Positions 54,644 to 63,717 of a DNA stretch of 64,000 nucleotides are shown here, piece by piece. The translations under genes were made by a program, and so were the position numbers. Every line of letters starts with the position of its first letter. Within the stretch, counting starts at the first letter, position 1. A model generated the notes under the pieces. The model was not told the origin of the DNA. It ran no database searches and was given only the letters and a program-made list of their open reading frames with translations. This DNA comes from Xanthomonas fragariae (GTDB lineage Bacteria; Pseudomonadota; Gammaproteobacteria; Xanthomonadales; Xanthomonadaceae): assembly GCF_900183975.1 (NCBI RefSeq), contig NZ_LT853882.1:668501-732500 (forward strand), written 5' to 3'.

Positions 54644-55774
54644 TTACCGGAAGTCGAAACTAAAGGCGACCGTGCTCGCGGCCGGTTCGCGCACACGAAA
54701 CTCCACCTGCACTGCCTGGCCCGGTCCTAGCGTGTCCTGCCCGGCCGGCAGCTGGCCCAGATACTCCTGCGGCGCCAGCACCCGCGTGCCGATCACCCGC
54801 CCGTCGGCGTCGGACAACGACAGCTGCAGCCACGGCCAGGCTTGCGCCCAGCGCGCGTCGTTGCGGAAGCTGGCCTCAATCTGCAGCACACCGGGCATGC
54901 CCGGCAGCGGGCGCACATCACGGTTGAGCAGGGTCAGCGCCGCCGGCTCGCGCCACTCCGGCAGCGTGCAGCGCGCCACCGCGCAGGCTGCACCGACCAA
55001 CGGCCGCCAGCGCGCGTTGCCGGCCAGATGCGCGCGGTCGGCGATGACGATCTGTAGCCCGAGCACACCCACCAGCCCGAGCAACAGTGCCCAATGCCGC
55101 CCGCTGGCGCGCAATCGCGGCCGGGTCAGCCCACGGCCTGCGAAGGTAGGCACGGCGAGAGCGGGTGCGGGCAGTTGCTGGGGGTGCGCAGCGATGGGCG
55201 CGTTGATTGCGGGGGTGGCGTCAGCGTCGTCGCTTGATAAACCGCGTGGCGAGGGAGTCTCGGACTCTGCTGCATTGGAGCGTCCTGATGTGGGATCTGC
55301 GCCGAGATTGAGTTCGGTTTCGGGGCAGATGGTTGTCTCTGTCGACACGTCTGACATGTCCGGCGCGTCTAGGTGCAGTAGATCCACCGTGGCTGCATCC
55401 GCCGCGGCCGAGCCGTGATCGCCATGCCGCGTCATCTCGGTTGCCGGTGCATCAGGATGCGGTGGCGTTGGCAACGCTGGGGCTTGGGTCGGGACCATCG
55501 GTACTGCCGCGTAGCGACCGTCGTGATGTGTCGTGGGCGCATCAACACGCAGCGGCCTATCGACAGGCGTCGCTGGCGCCGGAACCATCGGCGCCAGCGG
55601 TGCGGCGACCAGCTCCGGCACTGGCGCTGGCGGCAACTCGGGCGACGGTACCGGCAGCGCCAGCTCCGGCGGTTCGGCGGGCGGTAGCACTGGCGTCGGA
55701 ATCAGCGGTAGGGCGGCCGGCGTCGCACGCAGGAACGTGGCCAAGGGGCGGTGCGGTGGCGGAGTCTGAGACAT
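54644..55774 (-). CDS. DUF3426 membrane-anchored protein
   Basis: This 376-aa protein from MSQTPPPHRPLATFLRATPA has a long Pro/Ala-rich N-terminal region, one membrane helix (HWALLLGLVGVLGLQIVIAD, about residues 230-249) and a C-terminal DUF3426 beta domain (LPEWREPAALTLLNRDVRPL; QIEASFRNDARWAQAWPWLQ; AVQVEFRVREPAASTVAFSF). The zinc-ribbon CxxC start seen in some family members is absent. It sits between prmA and fis as in related genomes. Function is unknown. Confidence 0.8.
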   Translation of the reverse strand: MSQTPPPHRPLATFLRATPAALPLIPTPVLPPAEPPELALPVPSPELPPAPVPELVAAPLAPMVPAPATPVDRPLRVDAPTTHHDGRYAAVPMVPTQAPALPTPPHPDAPATEMTRHGDHGSAAADAATVDLLHLDAPDMSDVSTETTICPETELNLGADPTSGRSNAAESETPSPRGLSSDDADATPAINAPIAAHPQQLPAPALAVPTFAGRGLTRPRLRASGRHWALLLGLVGVLGLQIVIADRAHLAGNARWRPLVGAACAVARCTLPEWREPAALTLLNRDVRPLPGMPGVLQIEASFRNDARWAQAWPWLQLSLSDADGRVIGTRVLAPQEYLGQLPAGQDTLGPGQAVQVEFRVREPAASTVAFSFDFR

Positions 55775-56197
55775 CGACAGGCGTGCAGCGGGAAGGCCCC
55801 TATTCAACCACGCGCACGCCGATGGGCGAACCCGTCGGCGTCAGCGGCTGCGCTTAGCGTGAAGCGCGCATTGGCGCGGCGGCGCATTGATCGCGACACA
55901 TGTCAATCGACAAAAAATCGCATTGAAGGGTCTCCAGCCGATAACAGATCGCGCATGCCGCCCAAGCCCAAGCATCGTGCGTCCCGCTCCAACGCCTCAC
56001 GGTAAGCCGCCACCAGGCTCTGTTTGCCGTCGGAAAGAATAGATCGAACACCCAGCACGCGATTCACAACTAGCCAATCGGCATCTGGAGCCCCGGCGTA
56101 AAACGTTCAATCGCTTCTGACTAAGTGGTTGCTGGGCAAGCGACACTTCGTCAAAGCCGCCCTACGAGTCCCCAATCTCAACGCCCCAATCCCAGCT
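55775..56197. other. Intergenic stretch with a possible coding remnant
   Basis: On the minus strand, 56095-55912 reads without a stop as DWLVVNRVLGVRSILSDGKQ, then SLVAAYREALERDARCLGLG and ending SMRFFVD-stop. This looks protein-like, but I cannot assign it and it has no start. Nothing else is seen. Confidence 0.35.
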
Positions 56198-56575
56198 TCA
56201 ACGCCTTCGCCGCGTCTTCCCCTCGGCCAACAACAAATCCAGCAAGCCGCTGCGCTGCCGTGGCGCCAAGGTATCGAAGCGGGCCAGCAGAACGCGTTGC
56301 TGGTCGTCCAGGCGGTGGTACTGGGCGGGTTCTTCGGCAATGGCCGAGACCGGTTGGCCAAACACCCGGTCGCCGCGGCCAGTGGCCAGGTATTCGAACG
56401 CCATGCCGCTGCGCTTGGCCAAGCCGATCAGGTTTTCCACTGATGGTGCGGTGCCTTCGGCCATCTCCCATTGCGCCACCGCGCTGCGCGTGACTCCCAA
56501 CTCGCCCGCCAGGGCTTCCTGGGTCAGCTTGGTAAGGCTGCGGGCTTCGCGTACTCGCTGGTACAGCTTGCTCAC
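56198..56575 (-). CDS. XRE-family helix-turn-helix regulator
   Basis: From the GTG at 56575 (VSKLYQRVREARSLTKLTQE) the protein has 125 aa with a Cro/C1-type HTH (LTKLTQEALAGELGVTRSAV and AQWEMAEGTAPSVENLIGLA) and a C-terminal tail (YHRLDDQQRVLLARFDTLAP; RSGLLDLLLAEGKTRRRR). The frame is open 36 codons upstream, but that part lies across the divergent promoter. It is divergent from a small membrane-protein gene, with an inverted repeat between them, so it probably regulates both. Confidence 0.88.
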   Translation of the reverse strand: MSKLYQRVREARSLTKLTQEALAGELGVTRSAVAQWEMAEGTAPSVENLIGLAKRSGMAFEYLATGRGDRVFGQPVSAIAEEPAQYHRLDDQQRVLLARFDTLAPRQRSGLLDLLLAEGKTRRRR

Positions 56576-56673
56576 ACGGCACCGTTGGAAGGCGGACAGG
56601 GCCGGGAGATATAGCCCTAGAAGCGTCTGAAGATAGTTCGTATGCCTTTCATATGGCCTTATGTTTGCGATAC

Positions 56674-56695
56674 TGTCGTCCAATCAATGACGACA
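56674..56695. promoter_or_regulatory. Inverted repeat TGTCGT-N10-ACGACA, candidate XRE operator
   Basis: A perfect 6+6 bp dyad with a 10-bp spacer lies in the 149-bp divergent intergenic region, 30 bp before the membrane-protein ATG and about 100 bp before the XRE GTG. Confidence 0.5.
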
Positions 56696-56724
56696 AGATC
56701 ACACCGAACTCAAGGAGGACGTTC

Positions 56725-57228
56725 ATGGTCGAGCCTGCCGCCCCCAAATCCGATGCCCGACGTCGCGAAACGCCGCTGCCAGCAGCGCCCCCGGCCGCGC
56801 CGTGGCCTGCCCATTCCCCGTTGGATCCTGCAGTGAACCGCTTCCGCGGCGCGGCGTGCTATCAAGTCTGGCAGCGGGGTGCGCACTGGACGGCTGTCGC
56901 CGACGGTGGGCATTGGTCAGCGGCGTTGGCGCCACGCGGGTGGGCGCTGCGCTACCGGCAATGGCCGCTGCTGGCATTGGGCGTGTTGTTGGCGGTCCTG
57001 GCCTGTGGCGTGGCGCTCGCCAGCGTGCAGGCGTGGTCGTCCACCGCCTGGCAGGTGTTGCTATTGTCCGAAGGGGTATTGCGGGTGCGTGCGGCCCGCC
57101 ATGCTGGACGTTGGCGCAATGCGGGGCTACTGCGCGACGGCTGGCAGGCGGTGAGCCGCCTGCGTGCGATCAGCGTGGCCGATGCCGTGACCACCGCGCA
57201 GATCCGCGCCGGTCGGCTGCAGCGGTAG
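56725..57228 (+). CDS. Small membrane protein paired with XRE regulator, 167 aa
   Basis: No family is recognised. The ATG at 56725 has an excellent ribosome site (AAGGAGG, 56711-56717). The N-terminal 75 residues are Pro/Ala-rich and soluble (PAAPKSDARRRETPLPAAPP; VNRFRGAACYQVWQRGAHWT). One long hydrophobic block follows at about 85-125 (WPLLALGVLLAVLACGVALA; WQVLLLSEGVLRVRAARH), and the tail is short and basic. It may be an inner-membrane protein controlled by the XRE protein next to it. It ends 12 bases before the convergent prmA. Confidence 0.75.
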   Translation: MVEPAAPKSDARRRETPLPAAPPAAPWPAHSPLDPAVNRFRGAACYQVWQRGAHWTAVADGGHWSAALAPRGWALRYRQWPLLALGVLLAVLACGVALASVQAWSSTAWQVLLLSEGVLRVRAARHAGRWRNAGLLRDGWQAVSRLRAISVADAVTTAQIRAGRLQR

Positions 57229-57239
57229 CCTGCGCTGGG

Positions 57240-58160
57240 TCAGGCGCGGCGTACGCCCTCGATGCGCATCCAGTCGTCGTCGCGTTCGCAGCGCAGGTGC
57301 TCGAACCACGGCGCGTAGCGTTCCAGCAGTTCGTCCTCCTGCCCATGCAGGATGCCCGACAGCGCAATCCGGCCGCCCGGCGCCACGCGTGCGGCCAGGG
57401 TGTTGGCCAACGCGTCCAGCGCCGAGGCCAGGATGTTGGCGACCACAACCGGGTAGGTCTGCACCGGCTCGTCCTGCGGCAGGAACACCGCCAGCTGCGC
57501 GTCGACTTCGTTGCGCGCGGCGTTGTCGGCGGTGGCCAATAGTGCCTGCGGGTCGTTGTCTACACCCACCGCGCTGGCGGCGCCCAGCTTCAGCGCGGCG
57601 ACGGCGAGAATGCCCGAGCCGCAGCCGAAATCGAGCACGCTGCGGCCCTGCAGCTCGCCGCTGCCGGCCAGGCTGTCCAGCCAGCGCAGGCACAGCGCGG
57701 TGGTCGGATGCGTGCCCGAGCCGAACGCCAGGCCCGGATCCAGCCGCACCACCGCCGCGTCGGGCGTGTCGGCGGCCTCGGGCAGGTCGTGATTCCACGG
57801 CACGATGAAGGTGCGGGCGCCGAACTGCATTGGCTTGAACTGATCCATCCAGGCGCGTTCCCAGTCGGTGTCTTCGACCATACGGAAGGCCACCTGGCTC
57901 CAGTCCAGCCCCGGGTCGAACGCTTCCAGCGCTGCCAGCAACACCAATGCATCGCTGTCGCCATCGAACAACGCAGTCAGCACTACTGTGTTCCACAGCG
58001 GCGTTTGGCCCACGCCGGGCTCGAGGATGGCGCGCTCGTTGCTGGTATCGGCATCGGCGTCGAGCAAGGTCACCGCCAGTGCGCCGACGTCTTCCAACGC
58101 AGTCTGGAAACGGGGCTGGGAGGTGTCGGAGCAGGGCAGGGTCAGTTCAAGAAACGGCAT
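57240..58160 (-). CDS. prmA: Ribosomal protein L11 methyltransferase
   Basis: PrmA trimethylates L11 using SAM. The 306-aa protein has the substrate-binding N-terminal domain ([20 protein letters not shown] to about 60) and a Rossmann methyltransferase domain: [40 protein letters not shown] (SAM motif I), [16 protein letters not shown] and [18 protein letters not shown] (NxxA-type motif IV). It is part of the conserved accB-accC-prmA cluster. Confidence 0.96.
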   Translation of the reverse strand: MPFLELTLPCSDTSQPRFQTALEDVGALAVTLLDADADTSNERAILEPGVGQTPLWNTVVLTALFDGDSDALVLLAALEAFDPGLDWSQVAFRMVEDTDWERAWMDQFKPMQFGARTFIVPWNHDLPEAADTPDAAVVRLDPGLAFGSGTHPTTALCLRWLDSLAGSGELQGRSVLDFGCGSGILAVAALKLGAASAVGVDNDPQALLATADNAARNEVDAQLAVFLPQDEPVQTYPVVVANILASALDALANTLAARVAPGGRIALSGILHGQEDELLERYAPWFEHLRCERDDDWMRIEGVRRA

Positions 58161-58324
58161 CGTGGCGGTCGGTGAATTTTAAAGCGTGCATCGTAGACCA
58201 TTCGTGCCGGTGGGCTATTGGGTCGGAACTCGCTGTGCGCTTTTCCGAAAGTGGATAGTGCAGATTGGTTTTATCCATGCGTCCCTCGATCGCATGAAGC
58301 ACTGCCCGCTCACGCCTGACGTTG

Positions 58325-58355
58325 CGAAAAAAGCCCGGTTTCCCGGGCTTTTTAG
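58325..58355. terminator. Bidirectional intrinsic terminator between prmA and accC
   Basis: AGCCCGG (58332-58338), loop TTTC, CCGGGCT (58343-58349), with an A-run before and a T-run after, can end transcripts on either strand. On the minus strand it lies just after the accC stop. Confidence 0.85.
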
Positions 58356-58372
58356 TTCTCTGCCTGCTGCGA

Positions 58373-59740
58373 TCAGACCAGCGCGATCGACTTGTTCTTG
58401 CGCTCGGCCAGGCGCTTTTCCAGATAGTGGATGTTCTGCCTACCGGCCTGGAAGCCCTTGTCGCGCATGATGCGCTGCTGTAGCGGGATGTTGGTCTTGA
58501 TGCCGTCCACCACCATTTCGCTCAGCGCCACGCGCATGCGCGCGATCGCGGTTTCGCGATCCGGGCCGTGCACGATCAGCTTGCCGATCATGGAGTCGTA
58601 ATTCGGCGGCACCTTGTAGCCGGCGTAGATATGCGTATCCACACGCACACCTGGACCACCGGGCGGATGGAATGCGGTGATCAGGCCCGGATTGGGCATG
58701 AAGGTTTCCGGGTCCTCGGCGTTGATGCGGCACTCGATCGCATGCCCGCGCAGCACGATGTCGCTCTGCTTGAGGGCCAGCTTTTGCCCGGCGGCGATGC
58801 GCAGCTGCTCGCACACCAGGTCGATGCCGGTGATGCGTTCGGTCACCGGATGCTCCACCTGGATACGGGTGTTCATTTCGATGAAGTAGAAACGCCCCTC
58901 TTCGAACAGGAATTCGAAGGTGCCCGCGCCGCGATAGCCGATGCGGATGCAGGCATCCACGCAGACCTTGCCGATCTCGTTGCGTAGTTCCTCGGTAATG
59001 CCCGGTGCGGGGGCTTCTTCGACTACTTTCTGGTGACGACGCTGCATCGAGCAATCGCGTTCGCCCAGATGGATCGCATTGCCCTGGCCGTCGGCGAGCA
59101 CCTGGATTTCCACGTGACGCGGATTTTCCAGGAACTTCTCCATGTAGACCTGATCATTGCTGAAAGCGGCCTTGGCTTCGGACTTGGTGGTCTCGATGGC
59201 CGCCTTGAGCGCGGCTTCCGAATGCACCACGCGCATACCGCGCCCGCCGCCGCCGCCGGCGGCCTTGATGATCACTGGGTAGCCGATTTCGCGCGCTACC
59301 TTGGTGTTGGCGACGATGTCATCGCCCAACGGACCACCCGAGCCGGGCACGCACGGCACGCCGGCGGCCTTCATCGCGCGGATCGCCTCGACCTTGTCGC
59401 CCATCAGGCGAATGGTGTCGGCCTTGGGGCCGATGAAGATGAAACCGGATTCTTCCACCCGCTCGGCAAAGTCGGCGTTTTCCGACAGAAAGCCGTAGCC
59501 GGGATGGATGGCCTGCGCATCGGTCACCTCGGCCGCGGCGATCAACGCTGGGATATTGAGGTAACTGTCGCTGGACGCGGCCGGGCCGATACACACCGAC
59601 TCGTCGGCCATGGCCACGTGCTTGAGGTTGCGGTCGACCGTGGAATGCACCGCGACCGTGCGGATGCCGAGCGTGTGGCACGCGCGAAGGATGCGCAGCG
59701 CGATTTCACCTCGGTTGGCGATGACGATTTTATCTAGCAT
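58373..59740 (-). CDS. accC: Acetyl-CoA carboxylase, biotin carboxylase subunit
   Basis: AccC carboxylates the biotin on AccB with bicarbonate and ATP, the first half-reaction of fatty acid synthesis. The 455-aa length fits (E. coli 449). Motifs are [40 protein letters not shown], the ATP-grasp glycine loop [60 protein letters not shown] and [16 protein letters not shown]. It is transcribed after accB but separated from it by a 458-bp insert. Confidence 0.97.
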   Translation of the reverse strand: MLDKIVIANRGEIALRILRACHTLGIRTVAVHSTVDRNLKHVAMADESVCIGPAASSDSYLNIPALIAAAEVTDAQAIHPGYGFLSENADFAERVEESGFIFIGPKADTIRLMGDKVEAIRAMKAAGVPCVPGSGGPLGDDIVANTKVAREIGYPVIIKAAGGGGGRGMRVVHSEAALKAAIETTKSEAKAAFSNDQVYMEKFLENPRHVEIQVLADGQGNAIHLGERDCSMQRRHQKVVEEAPAPGITEELRNEIGKVCVDACIRIGYRGAGTFEFLFEEGRFYFIEMNTRIQVEHPVTERITGIDLVCEQLRIAAGQKLALKQSDIVLRGHAIECRINAEDPETFMPNPGLITAFHPPGGPGVRVDTHIYAGYKVPPNYDSMIGKLIVHGPDRETAIARMRVALSEMVVDGIKTNIPLQQRIMRDKGFQAGRQNIHYLEKRLAERKNKSIALV

Positions 59741-59848
59741 GGGATTCGGGATTCGAAATTGGGGATTCGTAGAGGGCGCTGGGCTCGCGCAGATGTCGCG
59801 ACTGGTCCAGCGTGCGGATCACTGTATTGAGCCTGGCGAACGTGCGAT

Positions 59849-60121
59849 TCAAGCGTGCGATTCAGGAGATCGAGAGTTGCCGCATCGGGGCCAGGCGAAC
59901 TGCAGCCGCGTTGCAATCTGCAGTTGCGTATACAGTTTTGCCAGCGCGCCCCGCACTATCCAGAGATAACGCAAGTACTCGGCAGTGGAGCGCTGGGCGG
60001 CGTCTTCGGTGATGCTTGAAGGAACGCTGATCGCCGCGCGCCGCATCTGAGCCGTCAGGCCAAAGCGTTCCGAATCGGGAAAGTCGTGAATGGATCGATA
60101 GATCGCTTCGACCAGCGACAT
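59849..60121 (-). pseudogene. Four-helix-bundle (23S rRNA IVS-type) protein, probably truncated
   Basis: The core SLVEAIYRSIHDFPDSERFG, LTAQMRRAAISVPSSITEDA and AQRSTAEYLRYLWIVRGALA matches the four-helix-bundle family first seen in 23S rRNA intervening sequences. The usual N-terminal part (HERLTVWRDAM) is in frame upstream, but no ATG or clear start precedes it. The C-terminus stops early (LQFAWPRCGNS). The role of the family is unknown. It sits inside the accB-accC operon, flanked by GATTCGGGAT words in opposite orientation. Confidence 0.65.
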
Positions 60122-60198
60122 CGCATCGCGCCAGACCGTCAGGCGCTCGTGCGGTCGCTCTTGCCGATCCCGAATCAGGACTCTCCAATCTTCGCAAC

Positions 60199-60690
60199 TC
60201 AGCCAATCACAAACAGCGGCTGATCGAATTCCACCGGCTGGCCGGTTTCGCCGAGGATGGCCACGATGGTGCCGGAGACGTCGGCTTCGATCGGGTTGAA
60301 CATCTTCATCGCCTCGATGATCGCCAGGGTGTCGCCGGCCTTGACCTGCTGACCGACGGTGACGAATGCCGGCTTGTCCGGCGAGGGCGAGGTGTAGAAC
60401 GTGCCGACCATCGGCGCGCGCAGCACATGGCCTTCGGGCAGCGCGGCGACCTGCTTGGTACCACCGGTGGAGGCCTCGGTGGGCGACTGCATCGGCATGC
60501 TGGTCGCCATCGGTGCCTGCGCGGCGGGGGCGGGTGCGGGTGCGTACTGCTGCTCCGGCGCGCTCATCATGGTCGTGCCCTTGGGCACACGCGCCAGACG
60601 CACGCTTTCTTCGCCTTCCTTGATCTCGATTTCGGCGAGATTGGATTCTTCGAGCAGGTCGATCAGTTTCTTGATTTTGCGGAGATCCAT
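60199..60690 (-). CDS. accB: Acetyl-CoA carboxylase biotin carboxyl carrier protein
   Basis: The 163-aa protein has the AccB N-terminus ([35 protein letters not shown]), a Pro/Ala-rich linker (about 45-85) and the biotinyl domain with [20 protein letters not shown] and the biotin Lys in [20 protein letters not shown]. It carries biotin between AccC and the carboxyltransferase. Confidence 0.97.
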   Translation of the reverse strand: MDLRKIKKLIDLLEESNLAEIEIKEGEESVRLARVPKGTTMMSAPEQQYAPAPAPAAQAPMATSMPMQSPTEASTGGTKQVAALPEGHVLRAPMVGTFYTSPSPDKPAFVTVGQQVKAGDTLAIIEAMKMFNPIEADVSGTIVAILGETGQPVEFDQPLFVIG

Positions 60691-60787
60691 ACGGGCCTCA
60701 TGAAGTGAATCGGTGGGGGGCGCCGGCGGGTGTCGGCGGAATGGGGTCAGACCCTCGGCGTGGGCGTCGGTGTCGGTGTTGCAGAGG

Positions 60788-61234
60788 TCATGCTTCGCGC
60801 TCCAGTCGCGCGATCACCGCTTCCAGCGCCAGCCGGTAGCTATCTGCGCCGAAGCCGCTGATCACGCCGTCGGCCTTGTCGCTGAGATAGCTGTGGTGGC
60901 GGAACGGCTCGCGTGCGTGCGGATTGGACAGGTGGATTTCCACGAACGGCAGGCCCACGCCCAGCAGCGCATCGCGCAGCGCCACCGAGGTGTGGGTGAA
61001 GGCGGCCGGGTTGATCAGGATGTAGACCGTGCCGTCCTCGCGCGCGGCGTGGATGCGCTCCACCAGCACGTGCTCGGCGTTGGATTGCAGGCTGCTGAGC
61101 GTATGCCCGGCCGCTTGCGCACGGTCGACCAGGGCCGCATCGATCTGCGCCAGCGTGGTGCGCCCGTAGACCTCCGGCTCGCGGGTACCGAGCAGGTTGA
61201 GGTTTGGGCCATGCAACAGCAGCAGGTGAGCCAT
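60788..61234 (-). CDS. aroQ: Type II 3-dehydroquinate dehydratase
   Basis: This is the third shikimate pathway step. The 148-aa dodecameric enzyme has [20 protein letters not shown] (with the catalytic Arg/Tyr region REPEVYG), [36 protein letters not shown] and [20 protein letters not shown] (His). It lies upstream of accB with about 97 bases between, as in other Xanthomonas. Confidence 0.96.
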   Translation of the reverse strand: MAHLLLLHGPNLNLLGTREPEVYGRTTLAQIDAALVDRAQAAGHTLSSLQSNAEHVLVERIHAAREDGTVYILINPAAFTHTSVALRDALLGVGLPFVEIHLSNPHAREPFRHHSYLSDKADGVISGFGADSYRLALEAVIARLEREA

Positions 61235-62150
61235 GACATTCGAGAGAGCGGAAAGGCCGGAAGTCTGCGCGATGCAGTCGATGCTGTCCAGATAGGCGAA
61301 GTTGTAGGTGTTTTAAATGGTCGTTTAAGTTGAACTATGAATCCGTGCCTTGTATGACTGCGGCGCAATCCACGAGCACCACCGATATTAAAGGCGCCCC
61401 GAACGTGGCCGATCAGTTTATTGATGCCACGCCCAACGGCGTTTGGCCGCCCTCGCCGTAACGATTCCTGGGCACGGGACAGCATGCAACCCTGCAATTC
61501 CATATCGGGCAGCCGGCGTCAACGCCTGCAACCTGCAAAGGCCAGCAAACTCTCGTCGCTATGGTCTCGGTTTGACCAGTCAATACTGCTTTCTGTCGCC
61601 GACCTCTGGCGACTTGTCGTCGGCACATGCGCTGCCAAGGCGTCAAGAAGTTGCCCGATCTGGTCGCAGCGTGCCTCGAACGCTCCATCATCGCCGCCAT
61701 CTGGGCAGCCAGGGCGATCTGTTCGTCGTTGTGGATGTGGGTGATCCTTCCCTCAGATTGAAACGCCGCGCGTCCGCGCCGGTACGTCGGAGCCACAGCT
61801 GGTGAAAAAGCGCCAGGTGCGGTTGGCAGGCATAGAGAAGAAGATTTTGGCGTTGTAAAGCGCGTGGCATGACCACATACGACATCGAGTCGGCACTGGT
61901 GGATTCTGTACGGGCAATTGATGTCTGGCGAGGAACGCGTGCCGATGGACGCGCTATGAAAACGAGGTTACACAGTTCCTTTGACAGATCTTACTTGCCA
62001 GTCCAATATTACGATCAGAAACTTGTCAAGAGCCGGTTCTGCGTGCTTCCAGCAATTTCCACAACGTGAGAATCAGGGATAATAAGGATATATAATTACA
62101 TGCTCCTCCAGTCCGTCTGGCACGAGCTGCACCTTGGAGAGACTGATCCG
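61235..62150. other. 0.9-kb stretch without a clear gene
   Basis: Short frames occur. A minus-strand frame at 61413-61796 contains HIHNDEQIALAAQMAAMMER, which looks protein-like. A plus-strand frame at 61869-62069 begins MTTYDIESALVDSVRAIDVW. I cannot assign either. A/T content rises at 61290-61340 and 61990-62100. Confidence 0.35.
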
Positions 62151-62183
62151 ATGAATACGATCCCTGTTGGCAACATACCGCTA

Positions 62184-63039
62184 GAGCGTGTTATGAACTT
62201 TGCCCTTGTCACGCTAACGTATACGGATGAAGTCTCGTAAGCCTTATTCCACCGATATTTCCGACGAAGAATGGGCCTTTGCGGCTCCCTATTTGACGCT
62301 GATGGACGTGCAGGCACCGCAGCGCAAGTATGAGCTACGCGCGATGTTCAACGCACTGCGGTGGATCGCGCGCGCCGGCGCACCATGGCGATTGCTTCCC
62401 AACGATTTTCCGCCCTGGGAAGCGGTGTATCAGCAAACACAGCGCTGGCTGCAAGCGGGCTGCTTTGAGGCCATGGTCAGTGATCTGCGCTCACTCTTGC
62501 GTGTGGCGCAAGGGAAAAAAGGCCAGCCGAGCGCGGTCATTTTCGATGCTCGCACGCTGCAGTCCACCTGCGAAAGCGGGCCGCGTGCTGGATACGATGG
62601 CTATAAACGCAAGAAAGGCAGCAAGGTACACATGGCCGTCGATACGCTTGGACATCTGCTCGCTGTCCAGGTGACGCCGGCTAATGAGCAGGAGCGCGCG
62701 CAAGTCCGATCGTTGGCACAAGAGGTACAACACGTGACCGGTGAAACGGTCAAGATCGCCTTTGTTGATCAGGGCTACACCGGTCAAGAACCGGCGCAGG
62801 CGGCCACGGAAGAAGGCATTGAGTTGCACGTGATCAAGCTGCAAGAAGCGAAAAAAGGCTTTGTCTTGCTGCCGCGCCGTTGGGTTGTCGAGCGCAGCTT
62901 CGGATGGGCCAATCGTTTCAGACGGCTGGCACGCGACTACGAGCGATTGCCGGAAACCTTGGCCGGTTTGCACTTCGTCGTCTTCACGATCCTGATGCTT
63001 GGAAATGCAGCCACCCTCTTTCAAAGTTCATAACACGCT
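62184..63039 (+). mobile_element. IS5-family element, type C copy 2 (856 bp)
   Basis: It has the same ends and length as copy 1, flanked by an exact CTA duplication (62181-62183 and 63040-63042). It is a recent, clean insertion into a small membrane-protein gene. Confidence 0.93.
62227..63033 (+). CDS. IS5-family transposase (type C), copy 2
   Basis: This 268-aa DDE transposase is identical to copy 1 apart from residue 3 (MKSRKP). The frame is intact. Confidence 0.92.
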   Translation: MKSRKPYSTDISDEEWAFAAPYLTLMDVQAPQRKYELRAMFNALRWIARAGAPWRLLPNDFPPWEAVYQQTQRWLQAGCFEAMVSDLRSLLRVAQGKKGQPSAVIFDARTLQSTCESGPRAGYDGYKRKKGSKVHMAVDTLGHLLAVQVTPANEQERAQVRSLAQEVQHVTGETVKIAFVDQGYTGQEPAQAATEEGIELHVIKLQEAKKGFVLLPRRWVVERSFGWANRFRRLARDYERLPETLAGLHFVVFTILMLGNAATLFQSS

Positions 63040-63302
63040 CTAATCCGATCATTCCTGATTTTGGTCTTCGCCACCGGCCTAGCGTGGATGGGGTGGCAAT
63101 CAACGGGCTATATGGATTGGCAAACAGCGGCAGTGTATGGCGGCATGGTGCCGCCTATGGCGCTGGCGTACTCTTTATACTTGCAGTTTTTGCAGAAGCT
63201 CAGACCTTTCGTCAATTACAGATATTCCCGTTTTTTATTGATCCTGAGCCTGCTAGAAATAGTTAGCGGACTGGTCGTTCTGCTACTGCATATTCAGAGC
63301 GG

Positions 63303-63717
63303 CTAACAAAAACTAGGAAGCAGCCGTCAGCAGATGATGGAGCAAGCAAGAGCAGCGCCAGGTGGAGATCGATGCGGCGTTCAAAGCCGATGCGCAGCTT
63401 GTGCACCCGTGCGAACCAGGCATGTGTGCGCTCGACGACCCAGCGATGACGGCCCAAACGGTCGTTGCGCTCGATCCGCTTGCGGGGGATCCGCGCAATG
63501 CTGCCGCGTTGCCTGAGGTGGTCGCGGCAGCGAGCGATGTCGTATGCCTTGGTTTGTCTGGCCAGCGTCGTCGGCGCCCTGCTTTGCCGCCAATCGGCGG
63601 CAAAGCAGCGACCCACTCCTCGAACACCACCGACTCGTGGCGATGGGCGCCAGTGACACACACTGCTAAAGGAACGCCATTGCGGTCGACAATCAGATGC
63701 CGCTTGCTGTCTACCCA
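63303..63717 (-). mobile_element. Remnant of another IS5-family transposase
   Basis: The minus strand reads WVDSKRHLIVDRNGVPLAVC, then VTGAHRHESVVFEEWVAALP. After a small deletion and frame change comes YDIARCRDHLRQRGSIARIP and WVVERTHAWFARVHKLRIGF, the C-terminal DDE region of an IS5-type transposase. The 5' part is cut by the type B IS at 63718. The downstream end is not clear. Confidence 0.75.

Larger units (their letters stand above)
62151..63306 (+). pseudogene. Small inner-membrane protein gene split at codon 11 by an IS
   Basis: Removing the IS (62184-63039) and one CTA restores a 98-codon frame: MNTIPVGNIPL then IRSFLILVFATGLAWMGWQS, AVYGGMVPPMALAYSLYLQF and FLLILSLLEIVSGLVVLLLH. Three hydrophobic segments suggest an inner-membrane protein. 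GGAG lies about 11 nt before the ATG. No family is recognised. The 3' part could still be started from the TTG at 63061. Confidence 0.8.
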
